Shown: in pieces, positions 35,295-45,648 of the stretch | Position numbering within the stretch: position 1 is the first letter of the stretch | Layout: each line of letters begins with the position of its first letter | Assembly (NCBI GenBank): GCA_015499995.1 | Contig: JADNRV010000002.1 | Location: 1-64,000, forward strand | DNA: 64,000 nt | Reading direction: 5' to 3' | From: Flammula alnicola | Lineage: Eukaryota > Basidiomycota > Agaricomycetes > Agaricales > Strophariaceae | Made by a program: the position numbers and the translations under genes | Notes under the pieces: model-generated | Told to the model about the DNA's origin: nothing | Databases searched by the model: none | What the model saw: only the letters and a program-made list of their open reading frames with translations

Positions 35295-36155
35295 TACGCG
35301 GCCTATGCAGCCCCACCCAATCCCGCCGCCACTTCGGACGACCTGTGAGTACGAACGACGACCATGAATGGAAGGGCCACCGGACAGCAGATACATCGCA
35401 GAACGGCCCAGCCCACAAAACACGGTATGTTTTCGGCCACGAGAATCTCTGTATTATGCATACTGATCATAAGGTACGCCGGCGGCGGTACCAGATCTTA
35501 TTCCCTCTATCTTGAAAGACGCGCTGCTATACTCAACCGGCGTCCATTTGCCTCGAGTTCCAGAAAATGGTTCGTCGAGACTGTCTTTTCACCGTAGCTG
35601 TGCTCATTATGTTTTTTTAGCTTGACGAGCGGAGAGAAGGCAAGAAAACCTCATCTGAAAATATAACTTGAGTATCAGACTCCGGAGATTCTTATAGCTG
35701 TTTTATTCCTGTATTCTTATGCTCATATTGTTGTTTAATTTACATCTATCATAATATACTTTTGTGCTATGGAATGGCAGCAGTGGGAAAGCGAAGACTA
35801 TTAACCGTCAAATACCGGACACTTACCGGATTTAAGCTGACTATGACCATATGCATAACTGACTGCGCCCTGACTAGTAGAAACAAGGGACATGACTATA
35901 CACTGACTTCGAAAAGACAGAAATGAGAGGAACATGACTATAAACCTGACTTCAACTTGACTGTAAGGATGGCCGTGGGTTGCTTGGCAAGGCTTGGCAC
36001 CTTACGCAGCCTGACTTACCCATGAGTATTCTGGCAGAACCCTAGTCCGACTATAGTCGATACAGACGACAAATTGGTCAGGTAATTGTATACTTGACTA
36101 TTCTCGAACATTTAGCTTACATACACCTGATTTTTGGATTTACTGAGGCTGACCC

Positions 36156-36770
36156 ATGAGTAATCACAGCAGAGATGCAGTCAAAAATTCCCACGACGCG
36201 TTTATCTTCATGGCAATGTCAACTGTCCCCCTCCTCGACGCAGACACATCAATCAAGTAGCATTCTTCGTCTTCGCGGACGCAAAGTCATTCTGATAAAA
36301 TTATATTTTCAGAGTCAGTTCCACGCTCGAGAAGGCAACCGGCAAGAAACATTTAGTCGACAACAGCCCGGAAACGTGCTGGACATCGCAGCAGGTTGGT
36401 TTTCAGATCTTCACAAATTTTAAAAGTAAAACTGACTTCAAATACCAAGGGATTGCCACAGTTCATTCAACTAGGATTTAACAGTCGAGTTGTGCCCAAG
36501 CGCCTCTCGATCACTTTCCAAGGGGGTTTTGTCGGGACACGATGTGCAGTATACATCCCCGTTGAAGGGTCAGGTACAAAGGACTGGCAAGTCCTCACGA
36601 CTGTATATCCCGAGGACGTCAACCGCCGACAAGCGTTTGACTTGACGCCTGTGCAACCCGAGCTACTGAGCGGAGGAATTTCTGCTCTAAAATTGGTCTT
36701 CGAAGACAGCTCTGACTTTTTTGGTAGAATTACGGTTTATGATCTCAAGTTGGATGGGATCCCAATCTAA
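36156..36770 (+). CDS. NR2C2AP-like (nuclear receptor 2C2-associated protein) homologue
   Basis: Small galactose-binding-like protein conserved from fungi to animals. Exon 1 (MSNHSRDAVKNSHDAF... or MAMSTVPLLDADTS from 36210) ends ...DTSIK at a GTAGCA donor. Exon 2 reads VSSTLEKATGKKHLVDN then PETCWTSQQ; exon 3 reads GLPQFIQLGF..., LSITFQGGFVGTRC..., VYPEDVNRRQAF..., FEDSSDFFGRITVYDLKLDG, ending at 36770. The FQGGF, FYPED-like and DFFGR blocks match the family. Which ATG is used is open. The transposon ends at 36147 and its 7-bp duplication at 36154, so the first in-frame ATG is 1 bp beyond the insertion and all upstream promoter DNA is now transposon. Confidence 0.8.
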
Positions 36771-36875
36771 TCCTTAACATAACGAGCAAGGGGATGAGAA
36801 GAGGATGTGATAATTAACATATGCCCTCATCATTAACGATATATAAAAACACCCCGACGGATAATAGAACGAAGA

Positions 36876-38557
36876 CTACTGCTTGAGATATAACTGTTTC
36901 TTCTCCTCAGCCTTCTTCTGTCTGCGCATGGCCCTACTACGAGACAGTCCTAGACTCTTAATGCGATCATCAAGGTTCAAGAATTGACCGCCCACGTCCA
37001 CAAATTTAGTGACGGGGCCTTTGCGACCTCGGGGCCGACCGACGACGAAGATTGCCTTCTTGGGTCGCCTAATGAATTGTGTTGGTGGCCTACGCACCAG
37101 GAACTGCTTGCTGGCTTTGATCTCTGCTTTCAACTTCCGTAGTTCAGCCTTTTGCCTTTCAGTTTGTAAGATGGAGGGAAGAAGGGGTTCCTAGAAACGA
37201 GAGGTTAGAAAGAATATCATAGATGCGAAGTAAGTTCTTACTCGGCCATCTTCTGGAACAGACTCCCAGTATAGCCGTTCGTAATGAGAAGGAGTAGCAT
37301 CACGTTGCTCTTCTTCTTCCAGCATATCTGATTTATGAACATCGGAGCGGGACTCGTTCACATCAGGTGCCTCAAATGAAGGATGCGTTGGGTCGAAAGG
37401 ATCGACGAGTGCGGCATCGTACTTCTCTGGGGACGTGTTAAGGGCTTGGTCCAGCCATTTTTCTGTCGCGATGAGATTCTGTTTGATGGCCGATACAGAG
37501 CTATGGGTCTGCGCGCCCAGTAACTTTTCCATGCCAGCTTCGAATCCCGTTTGAAGTACTCGCTTCTGTAAGCGGGGTAAACATTAGCATGGTTTAATAA
37601 ATTACAAGCCGAGAAAGGAAAAAAAGAAAATTATATGGGGTTGAAACGGTCATAACCATATTCCGAGTGATGTAAGGGCACCGCACAATATCTTTCGTTT
37701 CACGAATGAAGTTATGTCTCATCAAGCACCCAGATTGGAGAAAAAAAACAAGGCGAAAAAATACGTACATCCTAGGATTGATTAGAGAGGAGAGGGGAGT
37801 TGTGTTAGTTGCGGTGCCAAAGATATGATGTCACACATGTACCTGGAAAAAAAGAAAGTAGGTCAGTTGAATCCAAGAGAAGGATGTAGATTGAAAGATC
37901 AGTAATACGAGGTGTAACCATGTATGTGTCTATAAGACTAATCGAAAAAAGCATCATGCTAAATATCAACGACACGCGTCGCTGATATTCAGAAAAAGTT
38001 GAAGAGGACTAACCTTTCCTCTTTCAAAAGTCTTCTCGAGTAGCTTGAGCCGCAGTATGGCGTTGACGCGTTTCAGGCTGAGGTTGAACCGTTTCGCCAG
38101 CCGTCGAGGGCCGTTCTCGAGTCGGTGAGCAAGGTACATACGGAACATGACCTCTTTCTGTTCATTGGATATTGGCGGAGGTGGCTTGAAAGAAGGGTTC
38201 ATAGGAAACGGCTATGAATATAAAATTAACGTCTGTGTACCACATATCCAACAAGGTCAACTCAACTGTGTCTCCGAGATAGTGGAGCGGTTTGGCGTAC
38301 TGGTATTTGACGCCAATCTTCTCCAAAAACTCCCGGTATGATGTAGGGTTCTCAGACCGGTCGCCCTCGGGTTGAGATAACATCGATTCCTCGAGCGCCT
38401 CAAATTCAGGCTCTGCTGACTGGCCAGCATTGCGCTGAGCTTTGAGAGGGAGAGATGAAACAATGCTACGATGCTGCACGACGTTGGAAGTGCTGGCCAG
38501 CGGCCGCGAGAGCGAACGCAAGCATGGTTTGAGGGAGGAAGAGACGTGATGTAACAT
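36876..38557 (-). CDS. Mitochondrial small-subunit ribosomal protein mS45 (Mrps35/Bot1-type)
   Basis: Start at 38557 (MLHHVSSSLKPCLRSLSRPL), an Arg/Ser-rich leader fit for mitochondrial import. Exon 1 ends HYLGDT at 38267; exon 2 starts PFPMNPSFKPPPPISN at 38211 and runs to KTFERGK at 38014; a long intron of about 450 bp follows; exon 3 begins KRVLQTGFEAGMEKLLG; the last exon starts EPLLPSILQTERQKAEL and ends in a basic tail (RRQKKAEEKKQLYLKQ) at 36876. SYREFLEKIGVKYQYAK and MFRMYLAHRLENGPRRLAKR are family blocks. It is part of the mitoribosome. The long intron is unusual here and could hide a further exon. Frame intact. Confidence 0.82.
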
Positions 38558-39127
38558 TTGAAGGAAAGTGCCAACCGAAAAATTTGAAGGATTTTGGGAG
38601 AACGGTCACGTGTTTTACCACCTTGGAGTTCAAACACGTACAATGCGGAGGTTGGCTCAGGCTCCACTTTTGAGTTTCCGCCTTGAATTTTAAATATAAA
38701 AGGAAGGTCCTAAGAATAACTCCCGCCCTCTGGCGCGCCTCTGTTTGCAGTTTGGGAAACATGGCGCGATCGACGCCGATCGTTGCAAAGACGTATCTGG
38801 ATGCGCCGTGGATTCTGGCTCTGTACAGTCTCCTCACGTTCGTGAGTTCTTGACCACGGCAGATGCTGGACACCGCCGTTGGCAAAAATCATCGGAATGT
38901 CTTCCTTTTCAAAGTTCAAGCTCGACATTCCGAGGCAAACCCCTGCGCGCTCAAAGTGAAGAAGTACCACGATACGCCTGTCATTCTTGGGAAGATCACA
39001 ACCACCCTACTGGGGTCAATAACCTCCGGTTCACGCGCATGTCAGATGCGAAGAATCAATTTCACATTAGAAAAGAACGCAAAGAACGTAAGTACAATTC
39101 TACGACCCCACATCTGGACACATATCT
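38558..39127. other. Gap: mS45 promoter and unassigned DNA
   Basis: Upstream flank of mS45, a TATA-like AATATAAAAGG near 38693, then open frames on both strands without recognisable family. The part from 38750 may be more eroded ABC transporter sequence, but I cannot align it. Confidence 0.35.
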
Positions 39128-39798
39128 ATCGACGGGCAAGACATCCACCACGTCCAATTACGGTGTGCGATTGGCGTCGTCCCACTATGCTGTTCACGCC
39201 GCTTCTCCACGCAGATATCATGTATAATGTTCGCTATGGGTGGCTTGATGCGACCGAGGAGGAGGTGAAGGAGGCTGCGCACAAGGCGAATGTGCATGAA
39301 ATGATTGAGCGGCTGCCGGATGGTATGCAACGATGGTCGGTGAGCGCAGGCTGATGATTAGCGGAGGGCAGAAGCAGAGCTTGGCGGTGGCGAGAGTGAT
39401 GTTGAAGGATCCGTCTATTTTGTTCTTTGACGAACCTGTATGTCTTTTCTTGGGAGGGTTCGTCGGTCCTTTTGATGGAGCTGACTATTTTGGCTTGAGT
39501 TCCGCGTTGGATGCTCATACGGAGTCAGAGCTTATCAAGAACATCAATACTGCGCTGCTAGATAAAGCACGCACAAGTAGATTCATAGCACACAAGCTGC
39601 GCACTGGCACGGTGGTTGAGGCCGGTATGTCACTTTCTTCGCTCCTCTTCCTTTCGCTTTCTTTGTTGCTTTATGTGACTAATGTCGCTGTTCTATACGC
39701 TTGCAGACCTGATCATTGTGTTGAAAGAGGGCGAGCTTGTGGAACAAGGCACACACGAAGAGCTGATGCGGACGACTTCATCCAATTACTGTTGTTAA
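39128..39798 (+). pseudogene. ATM1-type mitochondrial ABC transporter, C-terminal fragment with broken frame
   Basis: Only the nucleotide-binding end is present, in shifting frames: IDGQDIHHVQLR and AIGVVP in one frame; LLHADIMYNVRYGWLDATE and IERLPDGMQR in the next; VGERRLMISGGQKQSLAVAR (ABC signature; usual LSGGEKQR reads ISGGQKQS) and KDPSILFFDEP (Walker B) in a third; then SALDAHTESELIKNIN, TSRFIAHKLRT, and after a GTATGT...TTGCAG intron DLIIVLKEGELVEQGTHEEL. A stop follows at once (39796). Frame changes near 39175 and 39335 and at the DEP/SALD junction, plus loss of the transmembrane half and Walker A, mark a pseudogene. Intact Atm1 exports sulfur species for cytosolic Fe-S assembly; this copy cannot. 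Confidence 0.8.
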
Positions 39799-40185
39799 TT
39801 GTTAATTAACTAGCACAAAATTGTCGTTAGAGAAACTTACTGAAATGGGCTTTCAACGCTCAACTGCCGTCTCTAGAACGCGCTTCTCGTCTTAGGGTGT
39901 GATTCTTGTCGATCCTCGTGGTGGACAGTAACAGCGAAGCACTGTTGATCAAGATGTGGGTCGAAGTCGACATTTTGCGTGGATACATGGCCAAGCGGCC
40001 CACTTACCCGTCCCCGCCGCTGATGTCTCCTATAAATAGGTCGAAACCAAATAATCAACAAAGGCGCACCGGCGTTCAAGATTTCCCGAATTCTGGACCT
40101 TCCTTTTATATTCAAAGTTCAAGGCGGAAAGTGAGTAACTCTCAGGCTCTGAGCTCATCATCATGATCATCATGATCATGTCCCT
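39799..40185. other. Intergenic, promoter of methyltransferase
   Basis: No coding signal. An ATCATGATC palindrome cluster lies just upstream of the start at 40186. Confidence 0.4.
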
Positions 40186-42398
40186 ATGGACAGCCAACTG
40201 TTCGCCCTCTTACGCGCTTTCTTTGCCTTGACACCTCCGAGCAACTTAGTTTTGCCATCGAATATTAACCTACCCTCCATCAATGAATTCTTCGTAAACG
40301 ACAACCTTCTCAACCAACATTTCCAACAATATCCTCCTTCATCGCAGTACCAGAAACGGTTCTGGAAATGGGCGATTGAGAACCTTGAAGAGATGGCAAG
40401 AAGGTCAGGCGATGAAGAGGCATGTCGTTTGGCATATGCCACTAAGATGAACTTTCTCATCCTCCAGTAGCATGATGATGATTTTGAAATCGACTCTCGG
40501 ATTTATGATCATTATCTATCCCTAATGCCGCCTTCTGAACCGTCAGTTTGATTTTTTGATTTTTTTTATCTAATTAGAACAATGGGGTCGTCACATCTTA
40601 GCACCCGCTCTCAACTTTGCGGCAGAGGCCTTCCTCTTCCAAACGCACCACCTTGGGGCATGGTGGTGCAGTGGTCACCATCGTGCAGCCAGCCATTGCA
40701 CCCCGGCAGGCACCGACACAATCACCTGGCTCTCGCAGTTCAACTCCACCGGACGCCATTTTATTTTCTGTCGGATATATTTACATTCTACCACAACCGA
40801 TAACTCCGACGACGTCATACAAAATCACCACCACCTTGATACCGCCACTACGGCATCCCGCCGTGCCGAGGACAGCTTGTGGCCAGGGAACCGGTCCAGC
40901 GTTTCCACCTAACACCTCGCAGCCCCGCAACGGAGCCAGGCTTGCCGCGCCAGTCTCGTCCCCTGGTGCCGCCGCCCGGAGAAGAACTCCACAATGGCCG
41001 AGAGCGACGGGCAAGAAATACAGGCGCATAACGCACTGCGGCCGCGGCCCGCGGAACACCACAGTCAGACTGAAGACCGTCCGGCCGGATTGCCGAAGTT
41101 TGGTCGTCACTCAGGAGAAGGTCACAGCGTATGGATTAGAACGAATTTGATACCCACCGTATTTAGTCATATATTTACACTTATATAGACTTCTCATCTG
41201 GGCTCTGGGGGCTCATACCACCGTTGTTGCTTTATAGAGACATTGCGTGACAAATAAATAGATAGTTAGATTACTTGTAAGTACTTACCCTACCATATGG
41301 CTAAGCCACAAAGGGGGAGTTTGCGGAATAAAAAAAAAAAAAAAAAAAAAAAAAACGCACCACCTTCTCAATCCTATATCACGCATTTCTGGAACTTCCA
41401 TGAAACACTTTCTGAGCCTCCGACGTCTTCCCCAATGCAGGTTGATATTAAAGATTATTACACCGCAACATTGCTTGAATCTCGCACTACGATCGAAAGC
41501 GGGACTACGGGTTTAAGAACGTGGCTCGCCAGCTTCGTGCTTTCGCAATACCTCATTCTGCATCCTAGTGCGTTCTCTTTTTATATTATTGTATGCTCAC
41601 AAAATATATTAAGTTCTACTTATGCAGACTTGGTTACCTCGAAACGTATTCTAGAGCTTGGATCCGGGATTGGCTTCCTTGGAATTATTGTTGCTAGTCT
41701 GCAACAGCTCCTAAAAACATCGGAACTCCCCGCTTCTTCAGAAACTGGCGCATCCCTTTGGCTAACGGACATTAACGATGAAGTGCTGGCCCGATGTCGT
41801 GATAATGTCAATTTGCCCTGCAGTAGGCCTCTTCTCCGTTAATGCAGCAAGAAAGCCTGACATTATTTTCCCAGATATCTCGTTTTCGCATCGAGACGTA
41901 AATTATCTAAAACTCGATTGGTTTGAGTCACTGGAAGAAGGTCCTGAACATCCCTCGCCACTAGCAGCTCTTATTCATGAACAGATTGACCCGGAACTCA
42001 TTTTGGGTGCGGATGTCGTAAGTCGAACGCTTCTCATTAGAATTTCAACGAAATAACATAAATAATCACAGAACTTTGACCCTTTCCTGATTCCAGCACT
42101 CGTTGGCACCCTAAAAATCGCCCTTCAACCATTACACCCTTCGATTACTCCTAAACTAGCAATAATGCCCTTCCAATGAGGAACGAAGAGACAATAGGTC
42201 GCTTCCTGACTCATATTCATGGCAGGGCTCCAAAACACACCTCTTCTTCCATCTCACTGACGCATTACTTCTCTAGAGGCATCTCTTCACCTTGAAGACC
42301 TGGAGGTCGGATTCAAGAACACCTCTTTTGCGGAGACAGTAGAAACGCATAACTCTTGTCAGGACGTCAAACTATTTCGCATTACATTGACTAAATAA
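40186..42398 (+). pseudogene. eEF2 lysine methyltransferase (EFM3/EEF2KMT, FAM86-like) interrupted by a SINE-like insertion
   Basis: Starts MDSQLFALLRAFFAL. Exon 1 ends DEE before a GC-AG intron (GCATGT...CAGTAG, 51 nt); exon 2 HDDDFEIDSRIYDHYLSL ends before GTCAGT; exon 3 holds LPLPNAPP and, after the 698-bp insertion at 40655-41352, continues SQSYITHFWNFHETL, TTGLRTWLASFVLS. Later exons have RILELGSGIGFLG (SAM-binding motif I), LWLTDINDEVL, DVNYLKLDWFE, LILGADV and NFDPFLIPALVGTL. Near 42170 the frame then shifts by one base to MRNEETIGRFLT and EDLEVGFKNTSFAE, with a stop at 42396. The insertion brings an in-frame TAA within about 150 bp. The family trimethylates a lysine of elongation factor 2. 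Two independent breaks mean this copy is probably dead unless the frameshift is a read error and the insert is removed from RNA. Confidence 0.8.
40655..41352 (+). mobile_element. tRNA-type SINE (or short LINE end) with poly(A) tail
   Basis: 698 bp, starting GGGGCATGGTGGTGCAGTGG and ending in about 25 A. It is flanked by a perfect 14-bp duplication AAACGCACCACCTT at 40641-40654 and 41353-41366. Near the 5' end TGGTGCAGTGG (40664-40674) fits the polymerase III A-box consensus and AGTTCAACTCC (40737-40747) fits the B-box at 10 of 11 positions. The long body could include a LINE-derived 3' part. It is inserted in the sense direction of the methyltransferase exon. Confidence 0.85.
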
Positions 42399-42547
42399 AT
42401 GAAAATGACTTCCTTCCGGTCAACGAGTGGTATTACAAGGCGGTAGTTTCTGTCCGGTATATTGGGTATTCCTAAAGCCCAAAGATAAGAAGTGAAAGCA
42501 TCGAAAACAAATGTCCAGCTAATTCGCCAAACCCTCAGAACACAAAG

Positions 42548-43933
42548 TTAACTGCTTAGTTTGACGGTACCACACCATCGACAGGTCCAAAAGTCGTGAG
42601 GTATCCCACTCTCGCCGCAAGTCAAGCAAGACCAACCCTCTCGTTCGTCGACAGGCTTGTGCATGCGCATGCCCCACATTGCAAGTATTGGCTGCATTGA
42701 GCAAAGTGCATGCAGGGCATGACCATTCGTCCGGAGGCGCGCCTTTACGCTGTATATGTACAGGTTGCGTCTTCGCCGCTATGGCAGAAGTCGACTTGCG
42801 AGTCGGAGGGACAGAGGAATTGCGGCAATATTCTCCTAGGTAAAGAGTTTGCCGATGTTTTTACTTTTGGAGGGATCTTTGTCTTCGAGGGATCAGCAAC
42901 GCCGTTGGAAGTTCCCTTTGGGCGAGGGTGGACGTCTTGGACAATGATAACATCTGAATCGGAGCCAGAGTCTGTGAATGACGGTCATCGTCCAAAGTCA
43001 GATCAATGACTTTATTTTCGACGCTTTCTTTCGCCGCTTTGTCCGCTTCACGCTGAGCATCTGCGCCAGATGCACAAGATTTCTCGTCTCGTATCCTTTG
43101 TTCTGCTGCCTTGAATTTCAGGAATGAATTAGTAAAAAATAATGTATATCAGGAGGAAGAGATTGACTTACTCGTGCCGCAAGTTCTCTCGGAGTCAATC
43201 CAGCATTTCTTGCCAACCCTCCAACCCTGCCACCTCTACCCAACACACGCGAAGTCTGCACCCGCTTCTCGGCCGCCTCCAATGCTTTCAGGCGCGCCAT
43301 ATGTGGTGGCACATTGTGGGATACACTTGTGCCCAGGCGCTTGCCTTCGGAAAAGAAGCCTTCACCAGCGTACCCGGAACGTTGCAGCGCATCGAATTCC
43401 TCCTGCAATCCAGAAAGGTATTTGTAAAATTTATCGTCGTGGGGGCCGTGTACGTTGTGCGTGAGCTAAGCACAAAAATGGCCATGGAAGGTTAGTGTAT
43501 AGCATTAGGTTCTAAAACTAGGAAATTACCTCATGCAACATGGTTTGAACCACATCTTCTTCGGGTAGGAAGGTATCGGGAGAGAATGGAGGACGCAGGC
43601 GAACGAGGATCTTTTGACCCATATTAACATCTACATTGTGCATGCTGTTAAATTCATTACAAGTCAAAAAAATTGGCGAAGCATACTTAGACCTAACCCG
43701 AAGACGAACGGGGGTTAGTTTTCGTTCAATTACAATAAGTTCCATGAGATCTGGCGCTCACCAAGCAAATTGGGATTATCGGGGAAGAACTCAGCAAGCA
43801 CTGGCAAAACCCATGAGCGTTTTCGCATTATGGGCTTCACAAGTGACGCGATCCGCTGCAATATGTGCAATGCTTTGTCGGCATGAGGTCTGTCCTTGAG
43901 ATGTGTAAATGATTGCACGAAAATGTCCGGCAT
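42548..43933 (-). CDS. WSS1-type DNA-protein crosslink protease (WLM domain), C-terminal frame broken
   Basis: SUMO-linked metalloprotease that degrades proteins crosslinked to DNA. Exon 1 (43933-43762) begins MPDIFVQSFTHLKDRPHADK. A GTGAGC intron, a 6-nt exon at 43687-43692 and a GTATGC intron give NLLGLNVNMGQKILVRLRPP. After another intron VVQTMLHE joins LTHNVHGPHDDKFYKYL, forming the zinc site HELTH...H. Next come basic linkers, a SUMO-interacting motif VIDLTLDDD, a second acidic/hydrophobic one SDSDVIIVQD, a zinc finger EWSCPACTLLN and a terminal finger GWSCLTCGE...FWTCRWCG before TAA at 42548. After VIDLTLDDD at least four single-base frame changes are needed (near 42975, 42815, 42680, 42640). 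The protease domain is intact. Either the end has decayed or the consensus lost bases. Convergent with the methyltransferase. Confidence 0.82.
43687..43692 (-). other. Putative 6-nt micro-exon of the WSS1 gene
   Basis: Reads GTCTAA on the minus strand, between acceptor CGGGTTAG and donor GTATGC. It is needed to make the conserved NLLGLNVN in frame: exon 1 ends in phase 1, GT-CTA-A supplies G-L-N, and the next exon begins AT-GTT-AAT. Inference from family conservation and splice signals. Confidence 0.6.
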
Positions 43934-44696
43934 CCTGAGTGTGGATGTGTTAGCAATGTACTAGATTGGGGGCTCAGTATGGAGGTAAGAGTGAAGGAGA
44001 GGAAAGGAACGCAGGTTATATAGGGCTTGCGTAAGTGCTGCTTGCGTGGTTGCTCAATTACAACACGCGCCTCGGCGTGACAACTATATTACGAGCGTCG
44101 CGTCAGCAATACACGTGATGTGACGAGTGACCGAGTTAATTAACGCGTCCCGAGTCCCGACCTTCAAGTTCCTCCCTTGCTCAGTGTTCTCCTCAACCCG
44201 TCATTGCCCGAGGTATAAACTACTTTGAGTGATGCATTCACGTAAATGCGATGAAACACTGTGCACTCAAAGGACGGAAGCCCTCGAACGATAGTCTTCA
44301 AGATCAGACGCAGAAAATTCTGGAAAATTCGCGGACTAGTTTGTCATGCTGGAACCCTTTTGCTGACGGACATGAATAATATGGGCCCTTGCGTAAGTCG
44401 GAAATAATTTCCCAGTTTGGGGCCTTTTCCAAGACTTGACTCAGTGGATGGTTCGAGGTCGAACCGTCGAAGAACTCAAGAAGAACTTTGTCCTGCTTTG
44501 TCTATCAACTTTCGTGTGCACCAGTTCGAATTCGCTACGAGCCAAGAATTGAGAAGAACGACAGAGTTAAACACAAGTTAGAAATACAATTAATCGACTT
44601 CGCATTCAATTTCACTCATCTCCACCAAAAAGTTACCGAACCCAATCACAACAACATGCTTTCGAAATTACGACGCCGTTTTCGCCTGCTTCGTCC
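43934..44696. other. 760-bp intergenic region
   Basis: Promoter flank of the WSS1 gene and 3' flank of the ricin-B-like gene. A plus-strand frame to 44913 overlaps the better-supported minus-strand gene and is not called. Confidence 0.4.
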
Positions 44697-45648
44697 TCAA
44701 TGGGGTGACAACCCATCTCCGCCTATTCCTGCCTTCTCGGACAATAACAAATCCAACATGTTCTTCTCTGCCGTGGGCACCGCAACGACCCTTACTTTCC
44801 TGCCTGGCTCAGAGGAATCGTCTACTTCGGCCTCTTCGCCCCTCTCCTCTTCCACGACCTCATCCTCAGCAAGGTCGATATCTCCATTGAACACCTCGTC
44901 TGGCCGAGCCTGAGCAGGCGTTGATGTACCTGTAAGGAAGGAGATGGGGTAAGGATGCTAGAGGTGATGAACTCGGACGCGTTGTCGATAATAGTCCGGG
45001 GCTTGCGCATCGGGATGGAGGTCAGAAGGTAAGTCTTGCCTTGCCATGTATTGGAGGCCTGCGCTCCTGGTGGTGGGTAAGACGGATCGCATGTGAATGT
45101 GATGGAAATCTCTGCCGTCTTGGAAGAGTAGGAGAACTTGGGCAGTGGATGCGCGTACGCGTTCGGGAATGGGAGAGATACAGGTCGCCTATGACGTAAG
45201 ACAATGCGATCGCCTAGGAAAGCAAGATGTTCACGCTATTCCTGGCGGAATAAAGCAACAGACTTACATTCGACGTCAATAGCATGGCCTGCAGATCTCG
45301 AGCATAGAGCGCCAGAAGTGTCAATGAAGAAGACCTGAGATACGCAAAGTTTAAGCGCCTGCAACCTTGAACGAGGAGCTGACTCCGAAACGAAACTGAA
45401 GCTGACCTGATTATTGGTCTCAGGATCTCGAAAGCCTGTTCAGAGTAATATCAGTGAAATCGTCCTGCACAAGCAACAACTTCTCGTTCACTTTCTACAA
45501 GCGATTTCTCTTTCTCTGGCCAAAGGGCAATCTCCGTGCCATCCTCGATGTCATCCATCGTCACATCCAGGAGCCTGTTGGATGCGACAGACCGAAGGAC
45601 AAAGTAGCCTGCTGGGAAGCCCGAAGTCTCAATATCTGTTTGGGTCAT
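44697..45648 (-). CDS. Ricin-B/CBM13-like fold protein, hypothetical, one frame break
   Basis: Starts MTQTDIETSGFPAGYFVLRS at 45648. SNRLLDVTMDDIEDGTEIAL then WPEKEKSLVE look like the first beta-trefoil repeats of ricin-B-type modules in basidiomycete proteins. Exons join in frame: ...LVESFRDPETNNQ..., VFFIDTSGALCSRSAGHAID, DRIVLRHRRPVSLPFPN, ...TYLLTSIPMRKPRTIIDN. Around 44935 the frame must shift by one base to reach the acidic tail PAQARPDEVFNGDIDLAED, which ends at 44697. It is a carbohydrate-binding fold without catalytic or toxin modules; function unknown. Confidence 0.65.

Larger units (their letters stand above)
30759..36147. mobile_element. Non-autonomous DNA transposon copy 2 (about 1.6 kb) with a different nested hAT
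   Basis: Same ends as copy 1 (CTCAGTAAATC ... GATTTACTGAG), flanked by a 7-bp duplication GCTGACC at 30752-30758 and 36148-36154. Without the nested hAT and one 8-bp duplication it is about 1.6 kb and almost identical to copy 1; I noticed only single-A indels in A runs (e.g. CAGAAATGG versus CAGAAAATGG). That points to recent transposition. It contains the same short internal frames and the same TGACT-rich right end. Confidence 0.88.

Noticed and set aside
40617..41150. 177-aa Pro/Arg-rich plus-strand ORF
   Set aside because: A frame created by the SINE-like insertion joined to exon DNA of the methyltransferase; no conserved sequence.
44488..44913. Plus-strand ORF ending SPLNTSSGRA
   Set aside because: It overlaps, antisense, the acidic tail of the minus-strand ricin-B-like gene, which has conserved family blocks; the plus frame is low complexity.
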